Assembly: GCF_003236305.1 (NCBI RefSeq)
Contig: NZ_POTX01000041.1
Location: 1-32,650, forward strand
Reading direction: 5' to 3'
DNA: 32,650 nucleotides
Source: Micromonospora endophytica
Lineage (GTDB): Bacteria; Actinomycetota; Actinomycetes; Mycobacteriales; Micromonosporaceae
How positions within the stretch are numbered: the stretch's first letter is position 1; every line of letters starts with the position of its first letter. This document shows, piece by piece, positions 1 to 8,715 of the stretch. A program made the position numbers and the translations under genes. Below the pieces are notes generated by a model. The model made no database searches, was not told the origin of the DNA, and saw only the letters and a program-made list of their open reading frames with translations.

Positions 1-2136
1 CCCGCCACCTGGGGCAACCAGTCCCAGCGGGAGCAGCAGGCGCCCCCCGGCCACTGGGACACCGCGCCCACCCGGCAGCACGCGATAGCGGACCGCTGGG
101 GCAGGCCACCCGGCCAGGGTTCCGACCCCGACGGCCAGCGCCCGAGCAACGGCGGTGACCAGCGCAACGGACTCACCTCGCCGACCCGTCAGCCCGGCCT
201 ACCCGGAGAACCGACGCCCTGGCGGGACGCCTTCCAGCCGCACCAGCCCGCCGCAGGCAGGCCAACCGACACCCGATCCGCCACCCCAGGCACCTCCGCG
301 CCGGCACACGGCACACCGCCGGGGCACGGGAACGGCACGTCCGGGCACGGGAACGGCACGTCGGGGCACGGGAACGGCACGTCGGGGCATGGCACCGGTC
401 ACGGGCAGCAGCCGCCGTACGTCGGGCCCGCACGGCAGCCTGGATGGGCGCCCCAGGGCACGCCACCGGCGTCCGGTCAGCCCGGCCACGGGCAACCACA
501 GTCGTACCCGCACGGCTCCCCGCCGGGACCGGGCGCCGCCGACCAGCACCCGCAGGCCCCTCGCCCGCCAGCACCGCAACCATCACCCCAGCAGCCACCG
601 GCCCAGCACCCGCAGGCCCAGCACCCGCAGACTCCACCCGCGCAGGCCCCGCAGCCGCAGGCCCCACCGCTGTGGGCCCAGCGAGCGCAGACACCGGAGC
701 CACCGGCCCAGCGCCCCCAGGCGCAGGAGCCGCCGACTCAACGCCCGCAGGTGCAGGAGCCACTGGCCCAGCGCCCCCAGGCGCAGGAGCCACCGGCTCA
801 ACGCCCGCAGGCCCAGGCGGGCCAGGCGCAGGCCCAGCAACCGTGGGCCACCTCAGCGCGGCCGGCGGAGGGTGGTGGTGTCCGCAGCGCCGACCCCGGG
901 CGGCATGCTTCCGGCGGCCCAGCCGACCAGGGCGGGTGGTCGATCGAGGGGCCGACCGCGCTGATCCCGAAGGTCGGGGAGCGCGCCACCGCCGCGTCGG
1001 CAGACCCCGGCCGGCCCGGCGAGCCGAACCGTCTCGGCCCCGCCGCACCGACGCCTGCTCACCGGCCGGCCGAGTCGCTTGCCCACCGGCGCGACGAACC
1101 GACGGCCACCAACCAGCCTTCGAGTCCGGGTACACCGAGCCAGCAGGCCGGGCCGAACGCGGCGAATCAGCAGGCCGGGCCGGCGACGCCCGAACGGCGG
1201 ACCGACCCGGCGGACCCGGCTGCCACCGCGCTCATTCCGGCGGTGACCGGGGCGAGGCCGACCAACCAGCAGGCGCTGGACTCGACCGCCCTGATGGGGG
1301 CGGTGCCTCGGCCACCCCGGAAGGATGAGCCGGCGGACGGGGCCGACCAGCCGGCCGAGCAGCCCAAGCCGCGGCGGGGCGATCGGGTGGTCCAACTACG
1401 TGCGCAGCAGACCGATGAGGGTTACAAGAGCGTCTACTCGGAGCTGACCCGTCCCTCGGTCTGGTCCCGGGTCCGGACGAGCCTGCGTTTCGGCGGCGAG
1501 TTGCTGATCACCTTCGGCTTGGTGGTGCTGCTCTTCGCCGGTTACGAGATCTGGGGCAAGTCGGCGATCGTCGACGCCCACCAGGGCGAGTTGAGCGAGC
1601 AGCTGGCGCAGGCGTGGGGGCCCGAAGGTGACCCCACGGTGGCCCCGTCGGCGAGCCCGTCCAGCACGCCGAAGCCGCCGGTGCAGGGCAAGCCGATCGC
1701 CGGTCTCTACATTCCGAAGTTCGACAAGGAATGGATCGTGGTCGAGGGCGTCACCCAGAAGGACATCCGGTACGCCCCGGGGCATTACCCGGAAAGCGCC
1801 CTGCCCGGCCAGGTCGGCAACTTCTCCGTGGCCGGGCACCGGAACCGGGCCACCTTCTGGCGGTTGGACGAGTTGCGCAAGGGCGACCCGATCCTCGTCG
1901 AGGGCCGCGACGAGTGGTACGTCTACCAGGTCACCGACAATCTGATCGTCAAACCGTCGCAGGTCGAGGTGGTCGCGCCGGTCCCCGGGCAGCCGGGCCA
2001 GAAGCCGACCAAACGGATGCTGACCCTGACCACCTGCAATCCCAAGTTCGACAACTACGAGCGGTTGATCATCCACGCCGAGTTGACACGTACCCAGCCG
2101 AAGTCCGAGGGACGTCCGGCGGAGCTGGGGGCCTGA
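1..2136 (+). CDS. Class E sortase with a very long Pro/Gln-rich cytoplasmic tail (5' end outside window)
   Basis: Membrane-anchored transpeptidase expected to attach sorting-signal proteins to peptidoglycan. Frame 1 is open from the first base to the TGA at 2134-2136, so 711 residues are visible and the start lies upstream. The first ~490 residues are low-complexity Pro/Gln/Gly/Ala sequence with tandem repeats. A single transmembrane helix follows (about 1495-1560), then a short Pro/Ser linker and the sortase fold. The catalytic His is in VAGH (codon 1837), the Cys is in TLTTC (codon 2035), and the Arg is in YERLI (codon 2062). TLTTC is typical of class E. In Streptomyces coelicolor the class E sortases are encoded in the equivalent neighbourhood. 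The next gene starts 2 bases downstream, suggesting an operon with the small membrane protein and pabA. The catalytic domain is certain; the tail's role is unknown. Confidence 0.93.
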   Translation, partial: PATWGNQSQREQQAPPGHWDTAPTRQHAIADRWGRPPGQGSDPDGQRPSNGGDQRNGLTSPTRQPGLPGEPTPWRDAFQPHQPAAGRPTDTRSATPGTSAPAHGTPPGHGNGTSGHGNGTSGHGNGTSGHGTGHGQQPPYVGPARQPGWAPQGTPPASGQPGHGQPQSYPHGSPPGPGAADQHPQAPRPPAPQPSPQQPPAQHPQAQHPQTPPAQAPQPQAPPLWAQRAQTPEPPAQRPQAQEPPTQRPQVQEPLAQRPQAQEPPAQRPQAQAGQAQAQQPWATSARPAEGGGVRSADPGRHASGGPADQGGWSIEGPTALIPKVGERATAASADPGRPGEPNRLGPAAPTPAHRPAESLAHRRDEPTATNQPSSPGTPSQQAGPNAANQQAGPATPERRTDPADPAATALIPAVTGARPTNQQALDSTALMGAVPRPPRKDEPADGADQPAEQPKPRRGDRVVQLRAQQTDEGYKSVYSELTRPSVWSRVRTSLRFGGELLITFGLVVLLFAGYEIWGKSAIVDAHQGELSEQLAQAWGPEGDPTVAPSASPSSTPKPPVQGKPIAGLYIPKFDKEWIVVEGVTQKDIRYAPGHYPESALPGQVGNFSVAGHRNRATFWRLDELRKGDPILVEGRDEWYVYQVTDNLIVKPSQVEVVAPVPGQPGQKPTKRMLTLTTCNPKFDNYERLIIHAELTRTQPKSEGRPAELGA
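322..384 (+). repeat. 21-bp tandem repeat, 3 copies, inside the sortase tail
   Basis: Three in-frame copies of a 21-base unit encode Gly-His-Gly-Asn-Gly-Thr-Ser. A degenerate fourth copy follows (Gly-His-Gly-Thr-Gly-His-Gly). Copies 2 and 3 are identical and copy 1 differs at its last base, so recent slippage expansion is likely. Confidence 0.95.
697..816 (+). repeat. 60-bp tandem repeat, 2 copies (four 10-residue units), in the sortase tail
   Basis: Two 60-base units (697-756 and 757-816) differ at only a few positions. Each contains two related 10-residue units of the type [10 protein letters not shown]. The reading frame is kept throughout. Confidence 0.93.
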
Positions 2137-2138
2137 CC

Positions 2139-2444
2139 ATGTACGCCTGGATCTGGCGCAAGCTGCCCTTCGGGTTGCCCGGCAAGCTCGCCGGCAGCCT
2201 GCTGCTCGCCACCACCGCGGTGGCACTGCTCTGGTACGTGGTGTTCCCATGGGCCGAACCACTGCTGCCCTTCACCGGCAGCGATGTGCAGGTCACCGAG
2301 AATACCGGAGTGCCCGGCGACGGGACCCCCGGTGACGGGACGCCCGGCGGCGGCCCGGCCGACGACGCACCATCCGGCGACGAGCACGACCTGCCGTACG
2401 ACACCGAGCGGAACAACAGCCCGCCGCCGAACGAGGACGAGTGA
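2139..2444 (+). CDS. Small bitopic membrane protein, sortase-pabA neighbour
   Basis: 101 residues, ATG at 2139, two bases after the sortase stop. It has a basic/aromatic N-terminus (MYAWIWRKLPFG), one hydrophobic helix at about residues 16-38, then an acidic Gly/Pro/Asp-rich tail with a repeated GDGTPG unit, ending in PPPNEDE. No enzyme motif is visible. The spacing suggests co-translation with the sortase. The topology would leave the acidic tail outside the cell. Function unknown; its place between the sortase and pabA hints at a sortase accessory or envelope role, which is inference only. Confidence 0.8.
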   Translation: MYAWIWRKLPFGLPGKLAGSLLLATTAVALLWYVVFPWAEPLLPFTGSDVQVTENTGVPGDGTPGDGTPGGGPADDAPSGDEHDLPYDTERNNSPPPNEDE

Positions 2445-2449
2445 GACCG

Positions 2450-3100
2450 ATGCGCGTCCTGGTGATCGACAACTACGACTCGTTCGTCTTCAATCTGGTG
2501 CAATATCTGGGCCAGCTCGGCGTCGACTGCGAGGTACGCCGCAACGACGAGATCGAGGTGGCCGAGGTGGGGCGGGTCGGCGCGGCCGGCGTACTGCTCT
2601 CACCCGGTCCGGGCAGTCCGGACCGCGCCGGCATCTGCCTCGACCTCATCCGGGCGTACGCCGGGCAGCTGCCGATCTTCGGTGTCTGCCTGGGCCATCA
2701 GGCGATCGGTGAGGCGTTCGGTGCCACCGTCGCCCGTGCCCCGGAGCTGCTGCACGGCAAGACCTCCCAGGTCCGGCACGACGGCACCGGGGTTCTCGCC
2801 GGGCTGCCCGATCCGTTCACCGCGACCCGCTACCACTCCCTCGCGGTGCTGCGGGAGACGCTGCCGGCCGAGCTGGAAGTGACGGGCTGGACCGACGGCG
2901 GGATCGTGATGGCGATGCGGCACCGCACCCTGCCGATCGAGGGCGTCCAGTTCCATCCCGAGTCGGTGCTCACCGAGGGCGGGCACCTGATGCTCGCCAA
3001 CTGGCTCGCCGGCTGCGGTCATCCGGAGGCGCTGGAGCGTGCCCCCGAGTTGGCCGCCGAGGTCGACGCCCGCCGCCGCGCCGCCTTCGCCACCACCTGA
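2450..3100 (+). CDS. pabA: Glutamine amidotransferase, aminodeoxychorismate/anthranilate synthase component II
   Basis: Class I glutamine amidotransferase, 216 residues. It would hydrolyse glutamine and pass ammonia to a PabB/TrpE partner, which is not in the window, for p-aminobenzoate (folate) or anthranilate (tryptophan) synthesis. The N-terminus MRVLVIDNYDSF is the family signature. The nucleophile Cys lies in GVCLGHQ and the His/Glu pair in FHPES. ATG 2450 gives the canonical N-terminus. A GTG at 2441, overlapping the preceding stop as GTGA, would add three residues and cannot be excluded. The gene converges on the pknB operon exactly as trpG (Rv0013) does in M. tuberculosis. PabA versus TrpG cannot be settled from sequence alone because the subunit is often shared. 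Confidence 0.93.
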   Translation: MRVLVIDNYDSFVFNLVQYLGQLGVDCEVRRNDEIEVAEVGRVGAAGVLLSPGPGSPDRAGICLDLIRAYAGQLPIFGVCLGHQAIGEAFGATVARAPELLHGKTSQVRHDGTGVLAGLPDPFTATRYHSLAVLRETLPAELEVTGWTDGGIVMAMRHRTLPIEGVQFHPESVLTEGGHLMLANWLAGCGHPEALERAPELAAEVDARRRAAFATT

Positions 3101-3103
3101 GGC

Positions 3104-3127
3104 CGGTCCCGCGCCGAACGGGGACCG
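3104..3127. terminator. Hairpin between convergent pabA and the DUF218 gene
   Basis: A perfect 7-bp stem CGGTCCC (3104-3110)/GGGACCG (3121-3127) with a 10-base loop starts 3 bases after the pabA stop. There is no T-run, as is common in actinobacteria. It may end pabA transcription and stop read-through from either side. Confidence 0.5.
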
Positions 3128-3184
3128 CGCACCTTGGGCCGGACCGATCCTCCCGCACCCCGTCGAGAAGTTGCGGTTGCGCGC

Positions 3185-3940
3185 TCAGTCGGAGAGCGCG
3201 TCCGTGACGCCGGAATGCCTGGGTGAGTCGACCACCGATGGCCGGCGGCTGATCATGTCCCAGGCCGCCTTGCCGCTGGCGAAGTAGTCCCGGATCGCCT
3301 TCTCCCGCAGCAGCGCGGAGCCGCAGCCCGAGCAGCGGGCGGGCACCCCGTCGGCGTCGATGCCGAGTGCCCGGCAGAGGGTCACCGCCCGGGACAGGTG
3401 GTAGGACTGGGTGACGATCAGGGCGCGTTCGACGCCGTACACCTCGCGCGCCCGCAGGCAACTGTCGTACGTGTCCAGGCCGTGCGGGTCGGCGACGACA
3501 TGCCGGGGATCGACGCCGAGTGGCCCGGTGAGGTGGGCGGTCATCGCCGCCGTTTCGTCCCCCGACGCCCCACCCCCGTCGCCCGACACGAGGATCACTC
3601 GGGCCCGCTGGCGGTGCACCAGTTCGGCGGCGGTCTCCAGCCGGCCCGCGAGGCGGATGCCCGGCTGTTGTCCGTTCTCGGTCACCGCCGTACCGAGGAC
3701 CAGCACCACGTCCGCGGTCGGTGCCTGGTCCACCGGGTGGAGGTGACCTCGGGCGGCGATCGTCGTCCAGAGCCAGGGCAGGCTGACCAGCAGCAGTACG
3801 GCCAGCCCCAGCACCGCCAGCCGGGCCAGCCACCGCTTCGCCCGGCCTGGCCGCCGCCACCGGCTCACCAGCCGCCACCGGCTCACCCGACCCGAGGGGT
3901 CGGTCGCTGAAGTGTGTCCTGCGCCGTCCTGGGCGTTCAC
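3185..3940 (-). CDS. SanA/YdcF-like DUF218 membrane protein, coupled to pknB
   Basis: 251 residues. GTG start at 3940; its first bases overlap the pknB stop as GTGA (3937-3940), so translation is probably coupled. It has a basic N-terminus, one transmembrane helix at about residues 36-60, then an extracytoplasmic DUF218 domain. That domain begins ADVVLVLGTAVTENGQ and includes the family elements VSGDGG, DTYDSCLRA and TQSYHLSRA. Relatives include E. coli SanA, linked to envelope barrier function (vancomycin exclusion at high temperature), and YdcF. The biochemical activity of the family is poorly defined. As last gene of the kinase operon it is likely an envelope factor co-expressed with PknB; that is inference. 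M. tuberculosis has no such gene at this place, to my knowledge. Confidence 0.88.
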   Translation of the reverse strand: MNAQDGAGHTSATDPSGRVSRWRLVSRWRRPGRAKRWLARLAVLGLAVLLLVSLPWLWTTIAARGHLHPVDQAPTADVVLVLGTAVTENGQQPGIRLAGRLETAAELVHRQRARVILVSGDGGGASGDETAAMTAHLTGPLGVDPRHVVADPHGLDTYDSCLRAREVYGVERALIVTQSYHLSRAVTLCRALGIDADGVPARCSGCGSALLREKAIRDYFASGKAAWDMISRRPSVVDSPRHSGVTDALSD

Positions 3941-5769
3941 TCGCCGGACAGGCGGAACGGCGGGAAGGTGGGCAGGACCGGGCCGCCGCCTCCGTTACCG
4001 CCGCCGTCGTCGTCATCACCAGGCGGGGTGGTCGTGGGGCTGGGTGTACCACTGGTCGGCGGATCCGGGGTCGGCGGATCCGGATCCTCCGGCTCCTCCA
4101 CCGACACGAAGATGGTCACCCGGGTGCCCTTGGTGCGCTGGCTGTTGGCGTTCGGGTTCTGGTCGGTGACCCGGCCGGCCTGTGCGGCAGGCACCTCGGG
4201 ACCGATCTCCACGTTGACTTCGAAGCCGGCGTTGCTCAGCTCCCGCTTCGCGTCGGCCTCGGAGAGACCCACCACGTTCGGCACCCGGACCACGTTGCCC
4301 TTGGAGACGGTGAGGGTGACCTCGGTCCCCTCCGCCACCTTCTCGCCCTCGGCCGGGTCGACCGCCAACACCTGCCCCTTCGTGGCCGCGTCGTCCTTCT
4401 CCTCGATATCGAATTTGAGGTTGAGTTCCTTGAGCCGCTCCTCGGCGGCGGCCCGGGTGCTGCCGACCAGAGGCGGGATGGTCACCTCGGGCTTGCCGCC
4501 GCAGATCGACAAGGTCACCGTGCTGTTCGGGGCGACCCGGTCCCCGGCCGTCGGGGTCTGTTTGGTCACCGTGCCCTTCTTGCAGTCCGACGTGAACTCC
4601 GGCGCACCGATCGCCGCGGTGAAGCCGTCCTGCTCGATGCGGGCGACCGCCTCCTGCTGGGTCATCCCGGTGAGCGTCGGCACCGGGACGTCCGGTGCCT
4701 CCCGGTTGTTGAGCAACACCGCGGCGATCAGGGCGATCACCGCCAGCACGCCGAGCGCGGCGAAGACAGCGATCAGCCACGACGACGCCCGGCGCTGGCG
4801 CGGGTCACCCACCCGGGCCGGGATCTGCCGGGTCTGGGTCGCGCCTGCCGACGGGTAGCCCGGTGCCGCCGCGGCCATCGCCACGGTCTCGTCCTCACGC
4901 ATCACCGGCGTCGCCATCACCGGCCGGCCGGCGGCCGCGCGGAGCAGGTCCGCCCGCATCTCACCGGCGCTCTGGTAACGGTTGAGCGGGTTCTTCGACA
5001 GTGCCTTGAGCACGATCGCGTCGACCGCCGGGTTGACGTCCGGGTTGATGTCACTCGGCGTGGGTGGTGCCTCACGCACGTGCTGGTACGCGACGCTCAC
5101 CGGCGAGTCGCCGACGAACGGCGGGTGGCCGCAGAGCAGCTCGAACAGCACACAGCCGGCGGCGTACACGTCGGAGCGGGCGTCCACGGCCTCGCCGCGC
5201 GCCTGCTCGGGGGAGAGATACTGCGCGGTGCCGATGACCGCGCTGGTCTGCGTCATCGTGGTGGCGCCGCTGGCCAGGGCCCGGGCGATGCCGAAGTCCA
5301 TCACCTTGACCTGGCCGGTCTGGGTGAGCATCACGTTGCCGGGCTTGATGTCCCGGTGGATGATGCCGTGCCGGTGGCTGAACTCCAGCGCCGCGCACAT
5401 GTCGGCGCAGATCTCCAGCGCCCGCCGTGGCTGCAACCGGCCCTCGGCGCCGAGCACCTCCTTCAAGGTGCGCCCGTTCACGAACTCCATCACGATGAAC
5501 GGGAGGGTCTCGCCGGTGGGGCCGGTTTCCTCGCCGGTGTCGTAGACGGCGACGATGGCGGGGTGGTTGAGCGAGGCGGCGTTCTGCGCCTCGCGGCGGA
5601 AACGCATCTGGAATGTGGCGTCCCGGGCGAGATCCGCCCGCAGCATCTTGATCGCGACATCCCGGCCGAGCCGCAGGTCGCGACCGCGGTGCACCTCGGC
5701 CATGCCGCCGTACCCGAGCAGCTCGCCGACCTGGTACCTGCCACCGAGCAGGCGGGCCTGGGCTGTCAT
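3937..5769 (-). CDS. pknB: Ser/Thr protein kinase PknB with three PASTA domains
   Basis: 610 residues, transmembrane receptor kinase sensing peptidoglycan fragments. The kinase domain occupies about residues 10-275: ATP-binding Lys41 (VAIK), catalytic HRD with Asp140, DFG with Asp158. Activation-loop threonines 171 and 173 are at the same numbers as the autophosphorylation sites of M. tuberculosis PknB. One transmembrane helix spans residues 331-353. Three PASTA domains lie at about 360-425, 428-491 and 493-557, followed by a Pro/Asp/Gly-rich tail. The mycobacterial protein has four PASTA domains, so this one is a repeat shorter. Cys396 and Cys423 in the first PASTA could form a disulfide. 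ATG at 5769 overlaps the pknA stop as ATGA. The frame stays open much further upstream, but that part overlaps pknA and is not coding. Confidence 0.97.
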   Translation of the reverse strand: MTAQARLLGGRYQVGELLGYGGMAEVHRGRDLRLGRDVAIKMLRADLARDATFQMRFRREAQNAASLNHPAIVAVYDTGEETGPTGETLPFIVMEFVNGRTLKEVLGAEGRLQPRRALEICADMCAALEFSHRHGIIHRDIKPGNVMLTQTGQVKVMDFGIARALASGATTMTQTSAVIGTAQYLSPEQARGEAVDARSDVYAAGCVLFELLCGHPPFVGDSPVSVAYQHVREAPPTPSDINPDVNPAVDAIVLKALSKNPLNRYQSAGEMRADLLRAAAGRPVMATPVMREDETVAMAAAAPGYPSAGATQTRQIPARVGDPRQRRASSWLIAVFAALGVLAVIALIAAVLLNNREAPDVPVPTLTGMTQQEAVARIEQDGFTAAIGAPEFTSDCKKGTVTKQTPTAGDRVAPNSTVTLSICGGKPEVTIPPLVGSTRAAAEERLKELNLKFDIEEKDDAATKGQVLAVDPAEGEKVAEGTEVTLTVSKGNVVRVPNVVGLSEADAKRELSNAGFEVNVEIGPEVPAAQAGRVTDQNPNANSQRTKGTRVTIFVSVEEPEDPDPPTPDPPTSGTPSPTTTPPGDDDDGGGNGGGGPVLPTFPPFRLSGE

Positions 5770-7208
5770 CGCGTCTGTCGTCCTTCGCTCGTGGTCGTCT
5801 CGCCGCCGTCCGGCCGAAACTGATCCAGTCGACGGTACGCCGTTCCCGCCGGATCGTCTCGCCCGTGTGATCGCGGCGCCTCGAAGCTCACCGCTGGCAC
5901 GGCGTCCCCGTCCGACATGCCATTGAGGCTGTTCCGCAGTCTGTAGGAAACCACGCCGGAGCAGACCACGACCAGTACGCCCAGCACGATGGCCAGGAAC
6001 ACCATTCCGGGACGCGACCGACTGGGCACGTTCCGTGACGGGCCAGGTGGCGACGAGTACGCCGGCGGCACGGTGGCCGCGCCGCGCGGATAGCCGGTCG
6101 CCGCCGGGGCGATCGTGGTCGGGCGCGGTGGTTGCGCCGCCGGTGGGTACGGCGGTTGCGCCACCGGTGGACGGTTCGGTGTGGCTGCCGCTGCCGGCCG
6201 GTGTGGCGTCATCGGCGCGTGCGGCGCGGCCGGGCCCCCGAACTGCGGGTGTGCGGTGCGGGGTGGCACCTGAGCCCGGCCAGGGGCCGGTGATGCCGGC
6301 GCGGCCGAGACCGGTGCGACCCGACCGGGAGCCGGCGAGGCCGGGGCCGCCGAAACCGGTGCGGCCTGGCCACCACCGCGCGCCTGCCGGGAGAGCGCCG
6401 TCTTCAACTGCCGGGCCGCCCCGGCCAGCACTGCGGCGCTCTGCCAGCGATCCTTCGGGTCCTTGGCCATGGCCCGCTCGACGAGCGCGCAGACCTGGGG
6501 CGGGATGTCCGAGGGCAACGCCCGCGGGCTCTCCCGGACGTGCCGCATCGCGATGTCGAGCGGGTTGTCGCCCTCGAACGGCCGCCGCCCGGCGAGGCAC
6601 TGGTAGGCGACCACACCGAGCGCGTAGACGTCGGAGGCGGGCGTGGCGACCTGGCCGGTGGCCTGTTCCGGCGAGATGTACGAGGCGGTGCCGAGCACCG
6701 AGCCGGCCGCGGTGAGCTGCCCGACGAGTTCGGAGCGGGCGATGCCGAAGTCGGTGAGCACGAGCGTGCCGTTGGGGCGGACGAGCAGGTTGCCGGGCTT
6801 CACATCCCGGTGCACGATGCCCTTGACGTGGGCGGCGTGCAACGCGTCGGCGGCCTGCGCGACAAGCGCCATCGTCCGGGCCGGGGTGAGCCGGCCGACC
6901 CGGCTAAGCGTGGCCGACAGCGGATCGCCCTCGACGTACTCCATGATCAGGAAGGCGATGTGCTGATCGTTACCGAAGTCGTAGACGTCGACCACGCCCG
7001 GGTGGTTGATCGTCGCCATGGTGCGGGCCTCGCCCCGGAAACGCTCGGCGAAACCCGGCTCGTCGAGCAGCGCCGGGAGCAGGCTCTTGACCGCCACCGT
7101 ACGGCCGAGCACCTGGTCGGTGCCGCGCCAGACGTCGCCCATGCCACCGCTGGCGATCCGCTCGTCGAGGCGGTAGCGGTTGCCGAGCTGCACTCCGGGA
7201 CTGAGCAT
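5766..7208 (-). CDS. pknA: Ser/Thr protein kinase PknA
   Basis: 480 residues. The N-terminal kinase domain has the Gly-rich loop IASGGMGDV, Lys41, HRD with Asp135, Asn140, DFG with Asp153 and the SPEQATG segment. A long Pro/Ala-rich juxtamembrane linker follows and contains a 14-residue unit (APVSAAPASPAPGR) present twice. A single transmembrane helix lies near residues 410-432, with a short extracytoplasmic tail and no PASTA domain, as in mycobacterial PknA. Known role of the family: with PknB, phosphorylates division and wall-synthesis proteins. ATG at 7208 comes one base after the pbpA stop, and the 3' end overlaps pknB (ATGA), so the three genes are one translational unit. Confidence 0.97.
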   Translation of the reverse strand: MLSPGVQLGNRYRLDERIASGGMGDVWRGTDQVLGRTVAVKSLLPALLDEPGFAERFRGEARTMATINHPGVVDVYDFGNDQHIAFLIMEYVEGDPLSATLSRVGRLTPARTMALVAQAADALHAAHVKGIVHRDVKPGNLLVRPNGTLVLTDFGIARSELVGQLTAAGSVLGTASYISPEQATGQVATPASDVYALGVVAYQCLAGRRPFEGDNPLDIAMRHVRESPRALPSDIPPQVCALVERAMAKDPKDRWQSAAVLAGAARQLKTALSRQARGGGQAAPVSAAPASPAPGRVAPVSAAPASPAPGRAQVPPRTAHPQFGGPAAPHAPMTPHRPAAAATPNRPPVAQPPYPPAAQPPRPTTIAPAATGYPRGAATVPPAYSSPPGPSRNVPSRSRPGMVFLAIVLGVLVVVCSGVVSYRLRNSLNGMSDGDAVPAVSFEAPRSHGRDDPAGTAYRRLDQFRPDGGETTTSEGRQTR

Positions 7209-7209
7209 G

Positions 7210-8715
7210 TCAGCGCCCTCCGGGCTCGGCGATGGCCGCCCGCATGATCTGGCCGGCGATCCGGGCGGCTTCCGCGCTGCCGCCGTCTCCGCCGTTTTCC
7301 AACAGGACACATACGGCCGAGACCGGATTACCGTCCTTGTCCAGCGCGAAACCGATGAACCAGGAGTGTGGCGGAACACCGGGGGCAACGTCGGCGGTGC
7401 CGGTCTTGCCACCCACCGTGTAGCCGTTGATCTGTGCGTTGCGTCCGGTGCCGTTCTGCACCACGCTGACCATCATGTCCCGCAGGTCAGCGGCGACCTG
7501 GCCGCTGACCGGCCGGCGCAGCTCGCGCGGGTTCGCGGTGTCGTAGACGGTGGTGCGGTCCGGCGCGAGCAACTGCCGCACCAGATAGGGACGCATCTGG
7601 CTGCCGTTGTTGGCGACCGCTGCGGCGATCATGGCCCCTTCCAGCGGGGTCATCCGCACATCCCGCTGCCCGATGGAGGACTGGGCCAGCGCCGCCGGGT
7701 CGGCCCCGCCGTCCGGGTTCTCCATGCTGCCGGTGCGGCTGGCCTCCACCGCGAGCCCGCCCTCACCGAGCCGGCCGACGGTGAGATCCTCCTGCTCGAA
7801 CCCGAACGCCCGGGCCTTCTCCTTGATCACGTCCGGGCCGAGCTGCACGCCGAGCTTGGCGAAGCCGGTGTTGCAGGAGTCGGTGACCGCCTTCATCAGG
7901 GTCACCTGCGACTGCGGGCAGATCGACGGCACTGCGTTGGTGATCGACTCACCGGAGGTCGGCGGGGTGTAGCTCGGACCGGCCGAGATGTTCGTGTCCT
8001 TGCCGATGCCGTTCTCCAGCGCCGCGGCGGCCACCACGATCTTGAAGGTGGAGCCGGGGGGCAGCACCTCGCCCAGCGCCCGGTTGCGCAGTGGGCGATC
8101 GCGGTCCTGCTCCAGCTTGCCGTACGCCGCCGCCGCCTCGTTGGTGTTGTGGCTGGACAGTGGCGTCGGGTCGAAGCTCGGGATGGAGACCAGCGCCTGC
8201 ACCGCCCCGGTACGCGGGTCGATGGCGACAGCCGCGCCCTTGTTCACCCCCCGGTTGTTGTTCCGCAGCTGGTCGTACGCGACGTCCTGGGCCTGCTTGG
8301 AGAGGGTGAGCAGCACGTTGCCACCGGCGGTCCGGTCGCCGGTGACCATGTCCCGCAGCCGGTTGACGATGAGCTGATCGCTGGTGCCGGCGAGGAAGTC
8401 GTTCTCGGCACGTTCCAGGCCGGTGGCGGCGCCGTTGACCGGCTCGTACCCGAGCACGTGCGCGTACTTCGCCCCACCCGGATAGGTGCGTAGGTACTTC
8501 AGCTCCCCGTCGGTCTCCTTGCTCACCGCCAGGGCGGTGCCGCCCGCCTCGATGTTGCCCCGCTTGCGGTCGTACTTGGCGACCTGGACGCGGCCGTTGT
8601 AGTCGCTGGTGCGATATTCGTCGGCTTTGTAACCCTGGACCCAGTTCAGATTGGCGAAGAGCAAGCCGAACAGGACCATGACCACGACACCGACCCGGCG
8701 CAGGGGTGCGTTCAC
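7210..8715 (-). CDS. pbpA: Class B penicillin-binding protein PbpA (transpeptidase)
   Basis: 501 residues, DD-transpeptidase partner of the SEDS protein encoded just upstream. An N-terminal signal anchor (residues 7-24) is followed by a short dimerisation region and the transpeptidase domain. The three active-site motifs are present: SxxK as Ser222-Thr-Phe-Lys225, SxN as Ser280-Cys-Asn282, and KTG at 437-439. Ser222 has the same number as the catalytic serine of M. tuberculosis PbpA, and the length matches that family (about 490). The GTG start at 8715 overlaps the rodA stop as GTGA. The family cross-links new peptidoglycan during septation and elongation and is a beta-lactam target. Confidence 0.97.
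   Translation of the reverse strand: MNAPLRRVGVVVMVLFGLLFANLNWVQGYKADEYRTSDYNGRVQVAKYDRKRGNIEAGGTALAVSKETDGELKYLRTYPGGAKYAHVLGYEPVNGAATGLERAENDFLAGTSDQLIVNRLRDMVTGDRTAGGNVLLTLSKQAQDVAYDQLRNNNRGVNKGAAVAIDPRTGAVQALVSIPSFDPTPLSSHNTNEAAAAYGKLEQDRDRPLRNRALGEVLPPGSTFKIVVAAAALENGIGKDTNISAGPSYTPPTSGESITNAVPSICPQSQVTLMKAVTDSCNTGFAKLGVQLGPDVIKEKARAFGFEQEDLTVGRLGEGGLAVEASRTGSMENPDGGADPAALAQSSIGQRDVRMTPLEGAMIAAAVANNGSQMRPYLVRQLLAPDRTTVYDTANPRELRRPVSGQVAADLRDMMVSVVQNGTGRNAQINGYTVGGKTGTADVAPGVPPHSWFIGFALDKDGNPVSAVCVLLENGGDGGSAEAARIAGQIMRAAIAEPGGR

Noticed and set aside
322..384. Short regularly spaced repeats as a CRISPR-like array
   Set aside because: Units are directly tandem, in frame and protein-coding; there are no spacers and no cas genes.
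155..1328. Open frames in frames 2 and 3 across the sortase tail
   Set aside because: The continuous frame 1 leads into the sortase domain; the others are Arg/His/Pro-rich artefacts of the GC-rich repeats.
3101..3184. Small RNA between pabA and the DUF218 gene
   Set aside because: Only a 7-bp hairpin is visible and no promoter-like sequence; terminator is the simpler reading.
5770..6600. N-terminal extension of pknB (open frame to 6600)
   Set aside because: It overlaps pknA in another frame, has no kinase-family similarity, and the ATGA junction at 5766-5769 gives the canonical start.
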